From NCBI GenBank assembly GCA_028714595.1, contig JAQTMD010000015.1, positions 1-15,456 of the forward strand: a stretch of DNA of 15,456 nt, written 5' to 3'. A program made the position numbers and the translations under genes. This document shows, one piece after another, positions 7,076 through 15,456 of the stretch. This stretch comes from Candidatus Omnitrophota bacterium. GTDB lineage: Bacteria; Omnitrophota; Gorgyraeia; Gygaellales; Profunditerraquicolaceae. The notes beneath the pieces were generated by a model that had not been told where the DNA came from, did no database searches, and was given only the letters and a program-made list of their open reading frames with translations. Position 1 is the first letter of the stretch. The number at the start of each line of letters is the position of its first letter.

Positions 7076-7095
7076 GGGGACGTTTAAACGTCCCC
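7076..7095. repeat. Perfect 20-bp palindrome between uvrB and coaX
   Basis: GGGGACGTTTAAACGTCCCC is its own reverse complement over all 20 bases. It sits 10 bp past the uvrB double stop (TAA TAA) and 16 bp before the coaX start. It could form a hairpin in RNA or act as a dimeric protein site. There is no following U-run on the minus strand, so it is not a standard intrinsic terminator. Its GGGAC...GTCCC arms resemble those of the two palindromes inside valS, which suggests one dispersed repeat family. Confidence 0.8.
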
Positions 7096-7105
7096 GACAG
7101 CGTTA

Positions 7106-9082
7106 TTATTTTCCTGAAAACGAAGCTCTCAGTTCCTTGATCTGGTCCCGAAGGCCGGCTGCTTTCTCAAACTGCAGGTTGCGCGCAGCAAGCTCCATCT
7201 CGTATTCAAGGTCGGCAATAAACGCGCGCAGTTCGTATTCGTCCTTGGACTCGCCGGTCAACTGCTCGACGAATGCCTTGGCTTCCTCCATGTCCTCGAT
7301 ACCTTCTTTGATCGCCTTCTGTATGGAGCGCGGGGCGATATTATTCTTCTTATTGAAGGCGATCTGGACTGCGCGGCGGCGCGCAGACTCGTCGATCGCC
7401 TGTTTCATAGAGCCGGTTACCCGGTCTGCGTACATGATCACGGTGCCGTTCGTATTCCGCGCGGCACGGCCGGCCACCTGGATGAGCGAAGTACTCGAGC
7501 GCAGGAACCCTTCTTTATCCGCGTCAAGAATCGCTACCAGCGAGACCTCGGGAAGGTCAAGCCCTTCCCTGAGAAGGTTGATCCCGACCAGGCAATCGAA
7601 TTCCTTTTTGCGTAACGACCGGAGGATCTTTGAACGCTCGATGGTCTGGACTTCCGAATGAAGATATTGTACCCTTAATCCCTTATCTTGTAAATACTGC
7701 GTCAGGTCTTCGGCCATGCGTTTGGTAAGCGTGGTCACCAGCACCCGCTCGTTTTTCGCTGCGCGCGTGCGGATCTCCCGGGCAAGGTCTTCAACCTGCG
7801 ATCCGGTGGGCCTGATAATGATCTCGGGGTCGATGATGCCCGTCGGCCTGACCAGCTGTTCGACCACCGCGTTTTTGCTTTTCTTTATTTCGAAATCGTC
7901 GGGGGTGGCGGAGACGAAAACGACGCGCTTGGCGAGCTGTTCGAACTCGTCGAATTTGAGCGGCCGGTTGTCCAGGCACGACGGCAGCCTGAATCCGTAA
8001 TCGACGAGTACTTCTTTCCGCGCCTTGTCTCCCTCGTACATGCCGCGGACCTGCGGGATGGTAACGTGCGATTCGTCGATGACCACCAGGAAATCGTCGG
8101 GGAAGTAGTCGATCAGGCAGTACGGACGCGACCCCGGCGGCCTGCCGGACAAATGCCGCGAATAATTCTCGATGCCGTGGCAGTAACCGAGCTCCTTGAG
8201 CATCTCCATGTCGTAGCGGGTGCGCTGGTTAAGCCGCTGCGCTTCAAGGAGCTTGTTTTCTTTCTTTAAGACCGCCAGCCGTTCGTCAAGTTCGGAGCTT
8301 ATGGTTTTCAGAGCATTCTCAATCTGATCCGGGGCGGCAAGGAAATGCTTTGCCGGATAAATACCGGTTTTTTCAAGCGTCCCCAGAACCTTTCCTGAAA
8401 CGGGATCAATCTCGGATATCCGCTCCACGGTATCGCCGAAGAGCTCGACGCGGACCGCGGTTTCCTTATATGCCGGGAATATCTCGACGACGTCCCCCCT
8501 GACGCGTATCCTGCCGCGGGTGAATTCGTAGTCATTGCGCTCGTATTGGATGGCGATCAGGCGCTTCAGCAGGGCATCGCGGGACGAAGTTTGGCCTTTT
8601 TCTATAAAGACGAGCATCCCCTCGTACTCCTCGGGAGAACCGAGGTTATAGATGCAGGAGACCGAGGCGACGATAAGGACGTCTTTGCGCGACATGAGCG
8701 AGCTGGTCGCAGACAGGCGCAGCCGGTCGAGGCGGTCGTTGATCGAAGAGTCTTTTTCGATGTAGGTATCGGTTTGCGGGATGTATGCCTCCGGCTGGTA
8801 GTAATCATAGTAAGAGACAAAGTACTCGATGGCATTGTACGGAAAGAATTCCCTGAACTCGGCGTAGAGCTGGGCGGCAAGGGTCTTGTTGTGCGAGATG
8901 ACCAGCGTGGGAAGGTTTACCTTTTCGATGCAATTGGCCAGGGTAAAGGTCTTGCCTGAGCCGGTGACCCCGAGCAGCGTCTGGTAGGGCTTGTTCGAGG
9001 CGATCGAGCCGGCAAGCTCCTGTATGGCTCTTGGCTGGTCGCCGCAGGGCTTGAATTTTGCAACGAGCTTGAATTTTTCCAT
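7106..9082 (-). CDS. uvrB: Excinuclease ABC subunit B
   Basis: The DNA-damage verification helicase-like subunit of UvrABC nucleotide excision repair. It receives DNA from UvrA and recruits the UvrC nuclease. At 658 residues it has full family length. Walker A is GVTGSGKT (38-45), and the damage-probing beta-hairpin is YYDYYQPEAYIPQTDTYIEK (91-110). The DESH box is at 336-339, helicase motifs follow (VSATP; GINLLREGLDLPE; QVAGRAARN), and the C-terminal UVR motif that binds UvrC is at about 622-651. All key residues look intact. The region just before the ATG is a GC-rich inverted repeat with no clear Shine-Dalgarno, so initiation may be weak or regulated. It ends with a double TAA. I found no recognisable LexA box upstream. 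Confidence 0.98.
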   Translation of the reverse strand: MEKFKLVAKFKPCGDQPRAIQELAGSIASNKPYQTLLGVTGSGKTFTLANCIEKVNLPTLVISHNKTLAAQLYAEFREFFPYNAIEYFVSYYDYYQPEAYIPQTDTYIEKDSSINDRLDRLRLSATSSLMSRKDVLIVASVSCIYNLGSPEEYEGMLVFIEKGQTSSRDALLKRLIAIQYERNDYEFTRGRIRVRGDVVEIFPAYKETAVRVELFGDTVERISEIDPVSGKVLGTLEKTGIYPAKHFLAAPDQIENALKTISSELDERLAVLKKENKLLEAQRLNQRTRYDMEMLKELGYCHGIENYSRHLSGRPPGSRPYCLIDYFPDDFLVVIDESHVTIPQVRGMYEGDKARKEVLVDYGFRLPSCLDNRPLKFDEFEQLAKRVVFVSATPDDFEIKKSKNAVVEQLVRPTGIIDPEIIIRPTGSQVEDLAREIRTRAAKNERVLVTTLTKRMAEDLTQYLQDKGLRVQYLHSEVQTIERSKILRSLRKKEFDCLVGINLLREGLDLPEVSLVAILDADKEGFLRSSTSLIQVAGRAARNTNGTVIMYADRVTGSMKQAIDESARRRAVQIAFNKKNNIAPRSIQKAIKEGIEDMEEAKAFVEQLTGESKDEYELRAFIADLEYEMELAARNLQFEKAAGLRDQIKELRASFSGK

Positions 9083-9094
9083 AATCGGGACTAT

Positions 9095-9121
9095 AACCCC
9101 GGGGGTTCAACCCCGGGGGTT
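9095..9121. repeat. 27-bp near-perfect inverted repeat made of two tandem 13-bp half-palindromes, between nadC and uvrB
   Basis: Two identical copies of AACCCCGGGGGTT, separated by one C, form a 27-bp inverted repeat with only one mismatch between arms, and each copy is itself nearly palindromic. It fills half the 51-bp gap between the nadC stop and the uvrB ATG and ends 12 bp before that ATG. In RNA it could fold as one long hairpin or as two small ones. No U-tract follows, so a standard terminator is unlikely. It may attenuate uvrB, stabilise nadC mRNA, or be a mobile repeat remnant. Confidence 0.8.
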
Positions 9122-9133
9122 GTTAGAAGAAAA

Positions 9134-10021
9134 TTAAGCGGAGATCTCAAGGCTCACGTCGACGGACTTGACCGAATGCGTCAGTTCTCCGATCGAGATG
9201 ATATCGACGCCTGTTTCGGCGACCTGGCGTACGTTCTTGAGCGTGATGCCCCCGGAAGCTTCCAGCAGGGTGCGGGGATGGTGGGACTTGGAGAAGTCTA
9301 TGCCGTCGCGGATCTTGACCGCTTCTTTCATGCTTGCCGTGTCCATGTTGTCGAGCATGATGATGTCGGGCTTGAACTGCAGGGCATGGTTGAACTGCGC
9401 GATGTTTTCGACCTCGATCTCGATCTTGAAACCTTTGGGCACGCTGGGCAGCTTGTCTATGCCCTGGGCTATCTCGATGTGGCTGTCCTTGATCAGGATC
9501 ATCTCGTCGAGGCTGATGCGGTGGTTATAGCCGTCTCCGATGCGCACCGCGTATTTCTGGAGTTCCCGCAGGCCGGGCATGGTCTTGCGCGTATCGGTGA
9601 TCTTGACCTTCAGCGGCTCGACGCTGTCCACGTATTCGCGGGTCGTGGTAGCGATGCCGCAGAGCATCCCCAGGAAGTTCAAGGCGACGCGTTCGCCGTG
9701 CAGGATATGGCGCGCGTTGCCGGAGATCTCGGCAATGGTCTTACCATTCTTTATCTTCTGGCCGTCTTTTGCCTTTGCGCTGAACACGATACTTTTGTCT
9801 ACGAGCTCAAAGACTCTTTTCGCGATATCGACGCCGCAGGCTACGCAGTCTTCTTTTACGACGATCCGCGCCCGGGTAGTCTTGCTTTCGGGGATGGTCA
9901 GCTGGGTGGTGATGTCCCCTTTGCCGATATCTTCGATAAGAGAGTGACGGATGATCCCGTCCACGTTGTTCCAGTTGAGTTTAGCCTTTTTTTCCGCCAG
10001 TGTCTGCTTAGTCGAAAGCAT
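9134..10021 (-). CDS. nadC: Nicotinate-nucleotide diphosphorylase (carboxylating), quinolinate phosphoribosyltransferase
   Basis: Converts quinolinate and PRPP to nicotinate mononucleotide with loss of CO2, the last step of de novo nicotinate ring assembly for NAD. At 295 residues it has family length. It shows EDIGKGDIT (30-38), HGERVALNFLGMLCGIAT (108-125), DTRKTMPGLRELQKYAVR (143-160), IGDGYNHR (161-168), LDNMD and LEASGGI, then GVDIISIGELTHS near the C-terminus. Small departures from the usual motifs are GDGYNHR (often GGGxNHR) and KDSHI (often KDNHI); neither removes an obvious catalytic residue. The start overlaps the end of valS by 14 bp and is preceded by AAAGGCGG, a usable Shine-Dalgarno. 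No nadA or nadB is in this window. Confidence 0.96.
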   Translation of the reverse strand: MLSTKQTLAEKKAKLNWNNVDGIIRHSLIEDIGKGDITTQLTIPESKTTRARIVVKEDCVACGVDIAKRVFELVDKSIVFSAKAKDGQKIKNGKTIAEISGNARHILHGERVALNFLGMLCGIATTTREYVDSVEPLKVKITDTRKTMPGLRELQKYAVRIGDGYNHRISLDEMILIKDSHIEIAQGIDKLPSVPKGFKIEIEVENIAQFNHALQFKPDIIMLDNMDTASMKEAVKIRDGIDFSKSHHPRTLLEASGGITLKNVRQVAETGVDIISIGELTHSVKSVDVSLEISA

Positions 10022-12752
10022 GTCTGACCGCCTTTAGTTTGGTGAGCAGTTGTCGTAAGTCCGCCAGCTTTGTCTGTTCTTTCTCGACGATCTCTGCCGG
10101 CGCGCGCGCCAGGAAATCCGAATTCGCAAGCGTGCGTTCTTTTGCCGTTATGTCCTGATCCGCTTTTTTGATCTTTTCATCCAGCTTGCGGACCTGGTTT
10201 TCTATATCGACTACGCCTTCCAGGGGGATCACCAGGTGCAATCCGTGGACCAGCGTAGTAAGAGTGGATTTTTGGTGCCGGTATTCCAGCTGGAGGTCGA
10301 GGTCGCTTACCTTGCAGAGCTTTTTGATGTGTGCCGACAGCGGCCGGATCATGTCGGCGTTGGCCCTGGTCGAGCAGAAGATGATCGCCCTGATCTCAAG
10401 GTGCGGGGGTATCTCGACCTCGGCGCGCATGTTGCGTATGCCGGTGACCACCTCGAAGAACATCTCCATTTTTTGTTCCGTCCGTTTTTCTATGATCTGC
10501 TCCTGGACATGCGGCCAGGGTTTGGTCATGATCGATTCCGATCCGGGATGCAGCTTCTGCCATATCTCCTCGGTGATAAAGGGCATGAACGGGTGCAAGG
10601 CTCGCAGGAATTTCTCCAGTATCTTGTACATGACCACCTGGTTCCGGGGGCTTGCGATGTCCTGTTTGATCATTTCCAGGTACCAGTCGCAGAATTCGTG
10701 CCAGAAGAAATGGTACAGGAGGTTGGCCGCCTCATTGAATTTGAAGCCGTCCAGGTCCTTGTTCAGGTTCTTGAGCGTCGAGTAAAACCGGCTCAAGATC
10801 CAGCGGTTGGTGATATCCAGGTCCTCTTTTTTGAAGTATTCGCAGAGGTCTGTTTTTATGACGCCGGGATCGAGGTTCAACATCACGAAGCGCGCAGCGT
10901 TCCAGATCTTGTTGGCGAAGTTCCTCCCCTGTTCGAACCGCTCCTTGGAGAGGAATACGTCCTGGCCCTGGGAGGTGATCATGATGATGCTGACCCTCAG
11001 GGCGTCGGTGCCGTACTCGTTGATGATCTCAAGGGGGTCAATGACATTTCCCAGCGATTTCGACATCTTCTTGCCTTCGATGTCGCGCACCGTGCCGTGG
11101 ATATAGACGTCCCTGAAGGGGATGTCGCCCATGAATTCAAAGCCGGCCATAATCATCCTGGCGACCCAGAAGAAAATGATCTCCTGCGCGGTGACCAGCG
11201 TCGACGTCGGATAAAAGTATCGTAAGTCTTTTTCGCTGAATTTGTGTCCCGGCGTTGTTGCGTCCGTGCCGCTTCCAAACGGCCAACCGAACGTCGCAAA
11301 AGGCCACAGCCACGAAGAAAACCAGGTATCCAGCACGTCCTCGTCCTGGTAGATATCGTTTGAGCCGCACACCGGGCACTTCTCCGGTTTTACTTTGGAG
11401 ACAATGACTCCGTGAGCGACGCGTTCAGGGACAGTCCCCTTTCCCTGCCGATTGATAGACTCTGACAGGGACGGTCCCTGTGACAGGCACGCCCGGCAGT
11501 AATAAACGGGGATCCGGTGACCCCACCATATCTGGCGCGAAATGCACCAGTCCTGGATGTTTTCCATCCAGTTCAGGTACACCTTCTTCCAGCGGGCGGG
11601 ATGGAATTTGATATGCCCGTCTTTGACCGCCCGGATCGCAGGTTTTGCCAGGGGTTTCATGTTCACGAACCACTGTTTGGAAAGGTACGGTTCGATGATG
11701 GTGTGGCAGCGGTAACAGTGGCCGGCAGAGAGCCGGTGCGGTTCGATCTTTTCCAGGAGCCCCTGTTCCTTCAGATCCTCGATGATCACCTCGCGCGCCT
11801 CGAAGCGGTCCATCTCTTTATAGTCACCCGCGTTTTCGTTCATCGACGCGTCGGGGCGCATGACGTTCACGAATTCAAGTCCGTGCTTTTTCCCCATCGC
11901 ATAGTCGTTGGGATCGTGCGCCGGCGTTACCTTGACCGCTCCGGTGCCGAACTTCTTGTCCACCACAGCGTCGGCGATGATGGGGATCTCGCGGTTGACC
12001 AGCGGCAGCACCAGGGTTTTCCCGATGAGTTTCCTGTACCGGCTGTCCTTGGGATTGACTGCCACTGCCGTATCCCCGAGCATTGTCTCGGGGCGGGTCG
12101 TGGCAACGACGACGAATTTTTCCGGATCGTCCTTGCAGGGGTACTTGAGATAATACAGGTGGCCGTCAAGCTCGCGGTGGGGGGCTTCTTCGTCGGCCAG
12201 CGCGGTCTGGCAGCGCGGGCACCAGTTGATGATGTAACTTCCCTGGTAGATCAGTCCCTTTTCATACAGGCGGACAAAGACCTCTTTGACCGCGTCGGAA
12301 TAGGCCTCATCCATGGTAAAACGCGTGCGGTCCCAGTCGCAGGAGCTCCCCAGTTTTTTGAGCTGCCTGATGATGGTCGAGCCGTACTGTTCTTTCCATT
12401 CCCAGACCCGTTCCAAAAATTTTTCACGGCCGAGGTCCTGACGTTTCAGGCCCTGTTTGGCGATGGATTTCTCCACCACGTTCTGGGTGGCGATGCCGGC
12501 ATGGTCCGTGCCGGGCATCCACAGGGCCTCTTCGCCTTTCATGCGGTGGTAGCGGATAAGGATGTCCTGGATGGTGTTGTTGAGCGCATGGCCCATGTGC
12601 AGGATGCCGGTGACATTGGGCGGCGGGATGACGATGCAGAACGGCTTCTTGGCGGGATTGTTCCGGGCGGCAAAAAGCTTTTTTTCTTCCCAGTCCTTGT
12701 ACCAGCGGTCTTCTACTTCGGCCGGGGAATATGTTTTTGGCAGTTCGATCAT
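10008..12752 (-). CDS. valS: Valine--tRNA ligase
   Basis: Class I aminoacyl-tRNA synthetase that charges tRNA-Val and edits threonine. At 914 residues it fits the family. The HIGH box reads HMGH (52-55) after PPPNVTGIL, and KMSKS is at 562-566. The editing domain has the TTRPETMLGDTAVAV block and the DVLDTWFSS motif is present. A C-terminal coiled-coil tRNA arm covers about the last 70 residues (ENQVRKLDEKIKKADQDI). Between the cysteine pairs CRAC and CPVC, probably a zinc ribbon, lie about 20 extra residues encoded by GGGAC...GTCCC palindromes (11427-11487). The frame stays open through them. A second small extra stretch, GSGTDATTPGHKF, follows WPF. The ATG overlaps the stop of the upstream 46-codon ORF (ATGA), and the 3' end overlaps nadC. 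Confidence 0.98.
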   Translation of the reverse strand: MIELPKTYSPAEVEDRWYKDWEEKKLFAARNNPAKKPFCIVIPPPNVTGILHMGHALNNTIQDILIRYHRMKGEEALWMPGTDHAGIATQNVVEKSIAKQGLKRQDLGREKFLERVWEWKEQYGSTIIRQLKKLGSSCDWDRTRFTMDEAYSDAVKEVFVRLYEKGLIYQGSYIINWCPRCQTALADEEAPHRELDGHLYYLKYPCKDDPEKFVVVATTRPETMLGDTAVAVNPKDSRYRKLIGKTLVLPLVNREIPIIADAVVDKKFGTGAVKVTPAHDPNDYAMGKKHGLEFVNVMRPDASMNENAGDYKEMDRFEAREVIIEDLKEQGLLEKIEPHRLSAGHCYRCHTIIEPYLSKQWFVNMKPLAKPAIRAVKDGHIKFHPARWKKVYLNWMENIQDWCISRQIWWGHRIPVYYCRACLSQGPSLSESINRQGKGTVPERVAHGVIVSKVKPEKCPVCGSNDIYQDEDVLDTWFSSWLWPFATFGWPFGSGTDATTPGHKFSEKDLRYFYPTSTLVTAQEIIFFWVARMIMAGFEFMGDIPFRDVYIHGTVRDIEGKKMSKSLGNVIDPLEIINEYGTDALRVSIIMITSQGQDVFLSKERFEQGRNFANKIWNAARFVMLNLDPGVIKTDLCEYFKKEDLDITNRWILSRFYSTLKNLNKDLDGFKFNEAANLLYHFFWHEFCDWYLEMIKQDIASPRNQVVMYKILEKFLRALHPFMPFITEEIWQKLHPGSESIMTKPWPHVQEQIIEKRTEQKMEMFFEVVTGIRNMRAEVEIPPHLEIRAIIFCSTRANADMIRPLSAHIKKLCKVSDLDLQLEYRHQKSTLTTLVHGLHLVIPLEGVVDIENQVRKLDEKIKKADQDITAKERTLANSDFLARAPAEIVEKEQTKLADLRQLLTKLKAVRHAFD
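11427..11487. repeat. Palindromic repeat pair inserted in frame within valS
   Basis: Two palindromes lie about 30 bp apart. ACAGGGAC-G-GTCCCTGT (11465-11481) is perfect over 17 bp with a single central base. GGGAC-A-GTCCC (11428-11438) is perfect over 11 bp. Together they encode roughly ValS residues 422-442, a low-complexity stretch (SQGPSLSES...GKGTVPE) that has no counterpart I recognise in other ValS proteins. The arms match the GGGAC/GTCCC arms of the palindrome at 7076-7095. The pattern looks like a REP-type or palindromic mobile element that settled in a tolerant surface loop. Confidence 0.65.
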
Positions 12753-12878
12753 GGCAACGCAAGACGGGCATCGGTGTTCTTTGAAGCGTTCTCAAACAGG
12801 ACTGACCCGTCGTTTTTGATGTAGATTTCAACGTACTCGGCAGAAGAGTGCGGGGGTGCTGCCTTTGCCCGTTGTGCG

Positions 12879-12889
<11 letters not shown>
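12749..12889 (-). CDS. Small ORF of 46 codons bridging cimA and valS
   Basis: The frame runs from ATG (12889-12887), inside the last codons of cimA, to TGA (12751-12749), which overlaps the valS ATG as ATGA. It thus fills the 126-bp gap exactly, the arrangement expected of a translationally coupled cistron. The predicted protein is 46 residues. A basic, Ala/Pro-rich N-terminus is followed by EYVEIYIKNDGSVLFENASK, which could form a beta hairpin. I do not recognise the family. The overlap at both ends and the non-random C-terminal half argue for a real gene; the short length and lack of a clear Shine-Dalgarno argue for caution. Confidence 0.55.
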
Positions 12890-14450
<1,561 letters not shown>

Positions 14451-14467
14451 GGACGGTCGCTCCGTTT

Positions 14468-15456
14468 CTAGCCGAGGCCAAAGGCGGCATGCAAAGCCCT
14501 CACGGCTTTTTCAGCGAATTTCTTCTGGATGATGCAGGAGATACTGATGTCGGACGTGGAGATCATTTCGATGTTAATCTTATTCTTCGCAAGGCTTGAG
14601 AACATCTTCGCGGCTACTCCCGGATGGGATTTCATGCCGATACCCACGATGGCCACGCGGGCGATTGCCTGGTCGGCCAGGGTGTCGCCGGCACCGATGG
14701 CCTGGGCGATCTTGCGGGTCACCTTGAGCGCGCGGGCTACGTTGGCATTGGCGACGGTAAAGGAGATGTCGGTCTTTCTGGTGTGGCTGACGTTCTGGAC
14801 GATCATATCGACATTGACGCCGGCGACCGATAATTCCCTGAACATCCGCGCGGCAACGCCCGGCTTGTCGGGGACGTCGCAGACGGTCAGTTTCGCCTCG
14901 TTCTTATTGAGCGTAACGCCGGTAATCAGTGCATCTTCCATTCGAGGTGCCTCCTTTAAGATCATGGTCCCTTCTTTTTCATTGAAGGATGAACGGACAT
15001 GGAGCGGTATGTTATATTTCATGGCCACTTCGATGGAGCGGGGCTGCATGACCTGTGCGCCCAGCGAAGCCATCTCCAGCATCTCATCGAACGTGATCTC
15101 TTTGATCTTGCGCGCCTTTGGTTCGATCCGGGGATCGGTGGTATAGATCCCTTCGACGTCGGTATAGATTTCGCATTCGTCCGCTTTCAACGCCGTTGCC
15201 AGCGCTACCGCCGTCAGGTCCGAGCCGCCCCGGCCCAGGGTCGTTATATCCTGTTCCAGGGTCATGCCCTGGAATCCGGCGACGATGACGATCTTGCCTT
15301 CGTCCAGCGCCTTGCGGATGCGGTCGGTGTTGATCTTGAGGATCCGCGCCTTGGTATGGTTTGCGTCGGTGATGATGCCGACCTGCATGCCCGTAAAGGA
15401 AATAGCCTCGCAGCCCAGCGCGTGCAGGGCCATCGCCAGCAGGGCAACGGAGATCT
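14468..15456 (-). CDS. lysC: Aspartate kinase, feedback-regulated (5' end outside window)
   Basis: Phosphorylates aspartate, the entry step to lysine, threonine, methionine and diaminopimelate. The frame is open to the window edge. The visible part (about 329 codons) starts within ISVALLAMALHALGCEA, so roughly the first 80 residues of a family of about 405-420 are missing; the internal ATG at 15433 is not the start. It shows FTGMQVGIITD, VAGFQG, and the TTLGRGGSDLTAVALA kinase motif, followed by EIYTDVEGIYTTDPR. Two C-terminal ACT domains follow, with DKPGVAARMF and GMKSHPGVAAKMFS, then EMISTSDISIS. The tandem ACT domains mean allosteric inhibition by lysine and/or threonine is expected. The gene is the first visible member of the run lysC-cimA-valS. 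Confidence 0.95.
   Translation of the reverse strand, partial: ISVALLAMALHALGCEAISFTGMQVGIITDANHTKARILKINTDRIRKALDEGKIVIVAGFQGMTLEQDITTLGRGGSDLTAVALATALKADECEIYTDVEGIYTTDPRIEPKARKIKEITFDEMLEMASLGAQVMQPRSIEVAMKYNIPLHVRSSFNEKEGTMILKEAPRMEDALITGVTLNKNEAKLTVCDVPDKPGVAARMFRELSVAGVNVDMIVQNVSHTRKTDISFTVANANVARALKVTRKIAQAIGAGDTLADQAIARVAIVGIGMKSHPGVAAKMFSSLAKNKINIEMISTSDISISCIIQKKFAEKAVRALHAAFGLG

Noticed and set aside
9083..9133. Intrinsic terminator after nadC
   Set aside because: There is a strong hairpin but no U-run after it on the minus strand, and uvrB begins 12 bp later.
9083..9133. LexA/SOS box upstream of uvrB
   Set aside because: No GAAC-N4-GTTC or CTGT-N8-ACAG type site is present; the GTTGAAC part of the repeat does not fit.
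9176..11225. Long plus-strand open frames opposite nadC and the 3' part of valS
   Set aside because: Antisense by-products of GC-rich codon use; both minus-strand genes are unambiguous.
11517..12824. 435-codon open frame on the plus strand opposite valS
   Set aside because: It is a shadow of valS, whose HIGH and KMSKS motifs fix the minus strand; the plus translation has no recognisable domain.

Overview
All protein-coding genes that I accept lie on the minus strand, so transcription runs from the right edge to the left. The window is densely packed bacterial chromosome with moderately high GC and many 1 to 14 bp overlaps. The only sizeable gene-free gap, about 115 bp, is at 6202-6315. The gene style and content (a citramalate route to isoleucine, a type III pantothenate kinase, a 7TM-type sensor beside lipid genes) would fit an uncultured Gram-negative-like anaerobe such as Omnitrophota, or a deltaproteobacterial or Nitrospirota-like lineage. 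That placement is inference; no rRNA or clade marker is present.

Right half (15456 to 6316): a housekeeping run in transcription order. It holds lysC (5' end cut by the window edge), cimA, a 46-codon ORF that exactly bridges the next gap, valS, nadC, uvrB and coaX. These cover aspartate-family and isoleucine precursor supply, valine charging, NAD and CoA cofactor synthesis, and nucleotide excision repair. Three palindromic elements interrupt this run. One sits in frame inside valS (about 11427-11487), one between nadC and uvrB (9095-9121), and one between uvrB and coaX (7076-7095).

Left half (6266 to 1): a separate, tightly coupled operon with its own near-consensus sigma70 promoter (TTGACA, 17 bp spacer, TATAGT). 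Order: a small excisionase-type HTH protein, acyl-ACP reductase-like protein A, a PlsC-type acyltransferase, an SRPBCC domain fused to acyl-ACP reductase-like protein B, acyl-ACP reductase-like protein C, an ICMT/PEMT-type membrane methyltransferase, and the N-terminal part of a membrane sensor that runs off the left edge. The three reductase-like proteins resemble, from memory, cyanobacterial long-chain acyl-ACP reductase (AAR), the enzyme that makes fatty aldehydes. They share its C-terminal block around catalytic Cys294, its Rossmann glycine motif, and its length.

The paralogs differ at key positions. B keeps both the Cys and the full glycine motif. C keeps Cys294 but has an altered glycine motif. 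A keeps the glycine motif but has Ser in place of the Cys. No aldehyde-deformylating oxygenase is visible. My best reading is an undescribed lipid-modifying operon (fatty aldehyde, alcohol, ether-lipid or wax-type chemistry) with a divergent trio of reductase subunits. The product is unknown.
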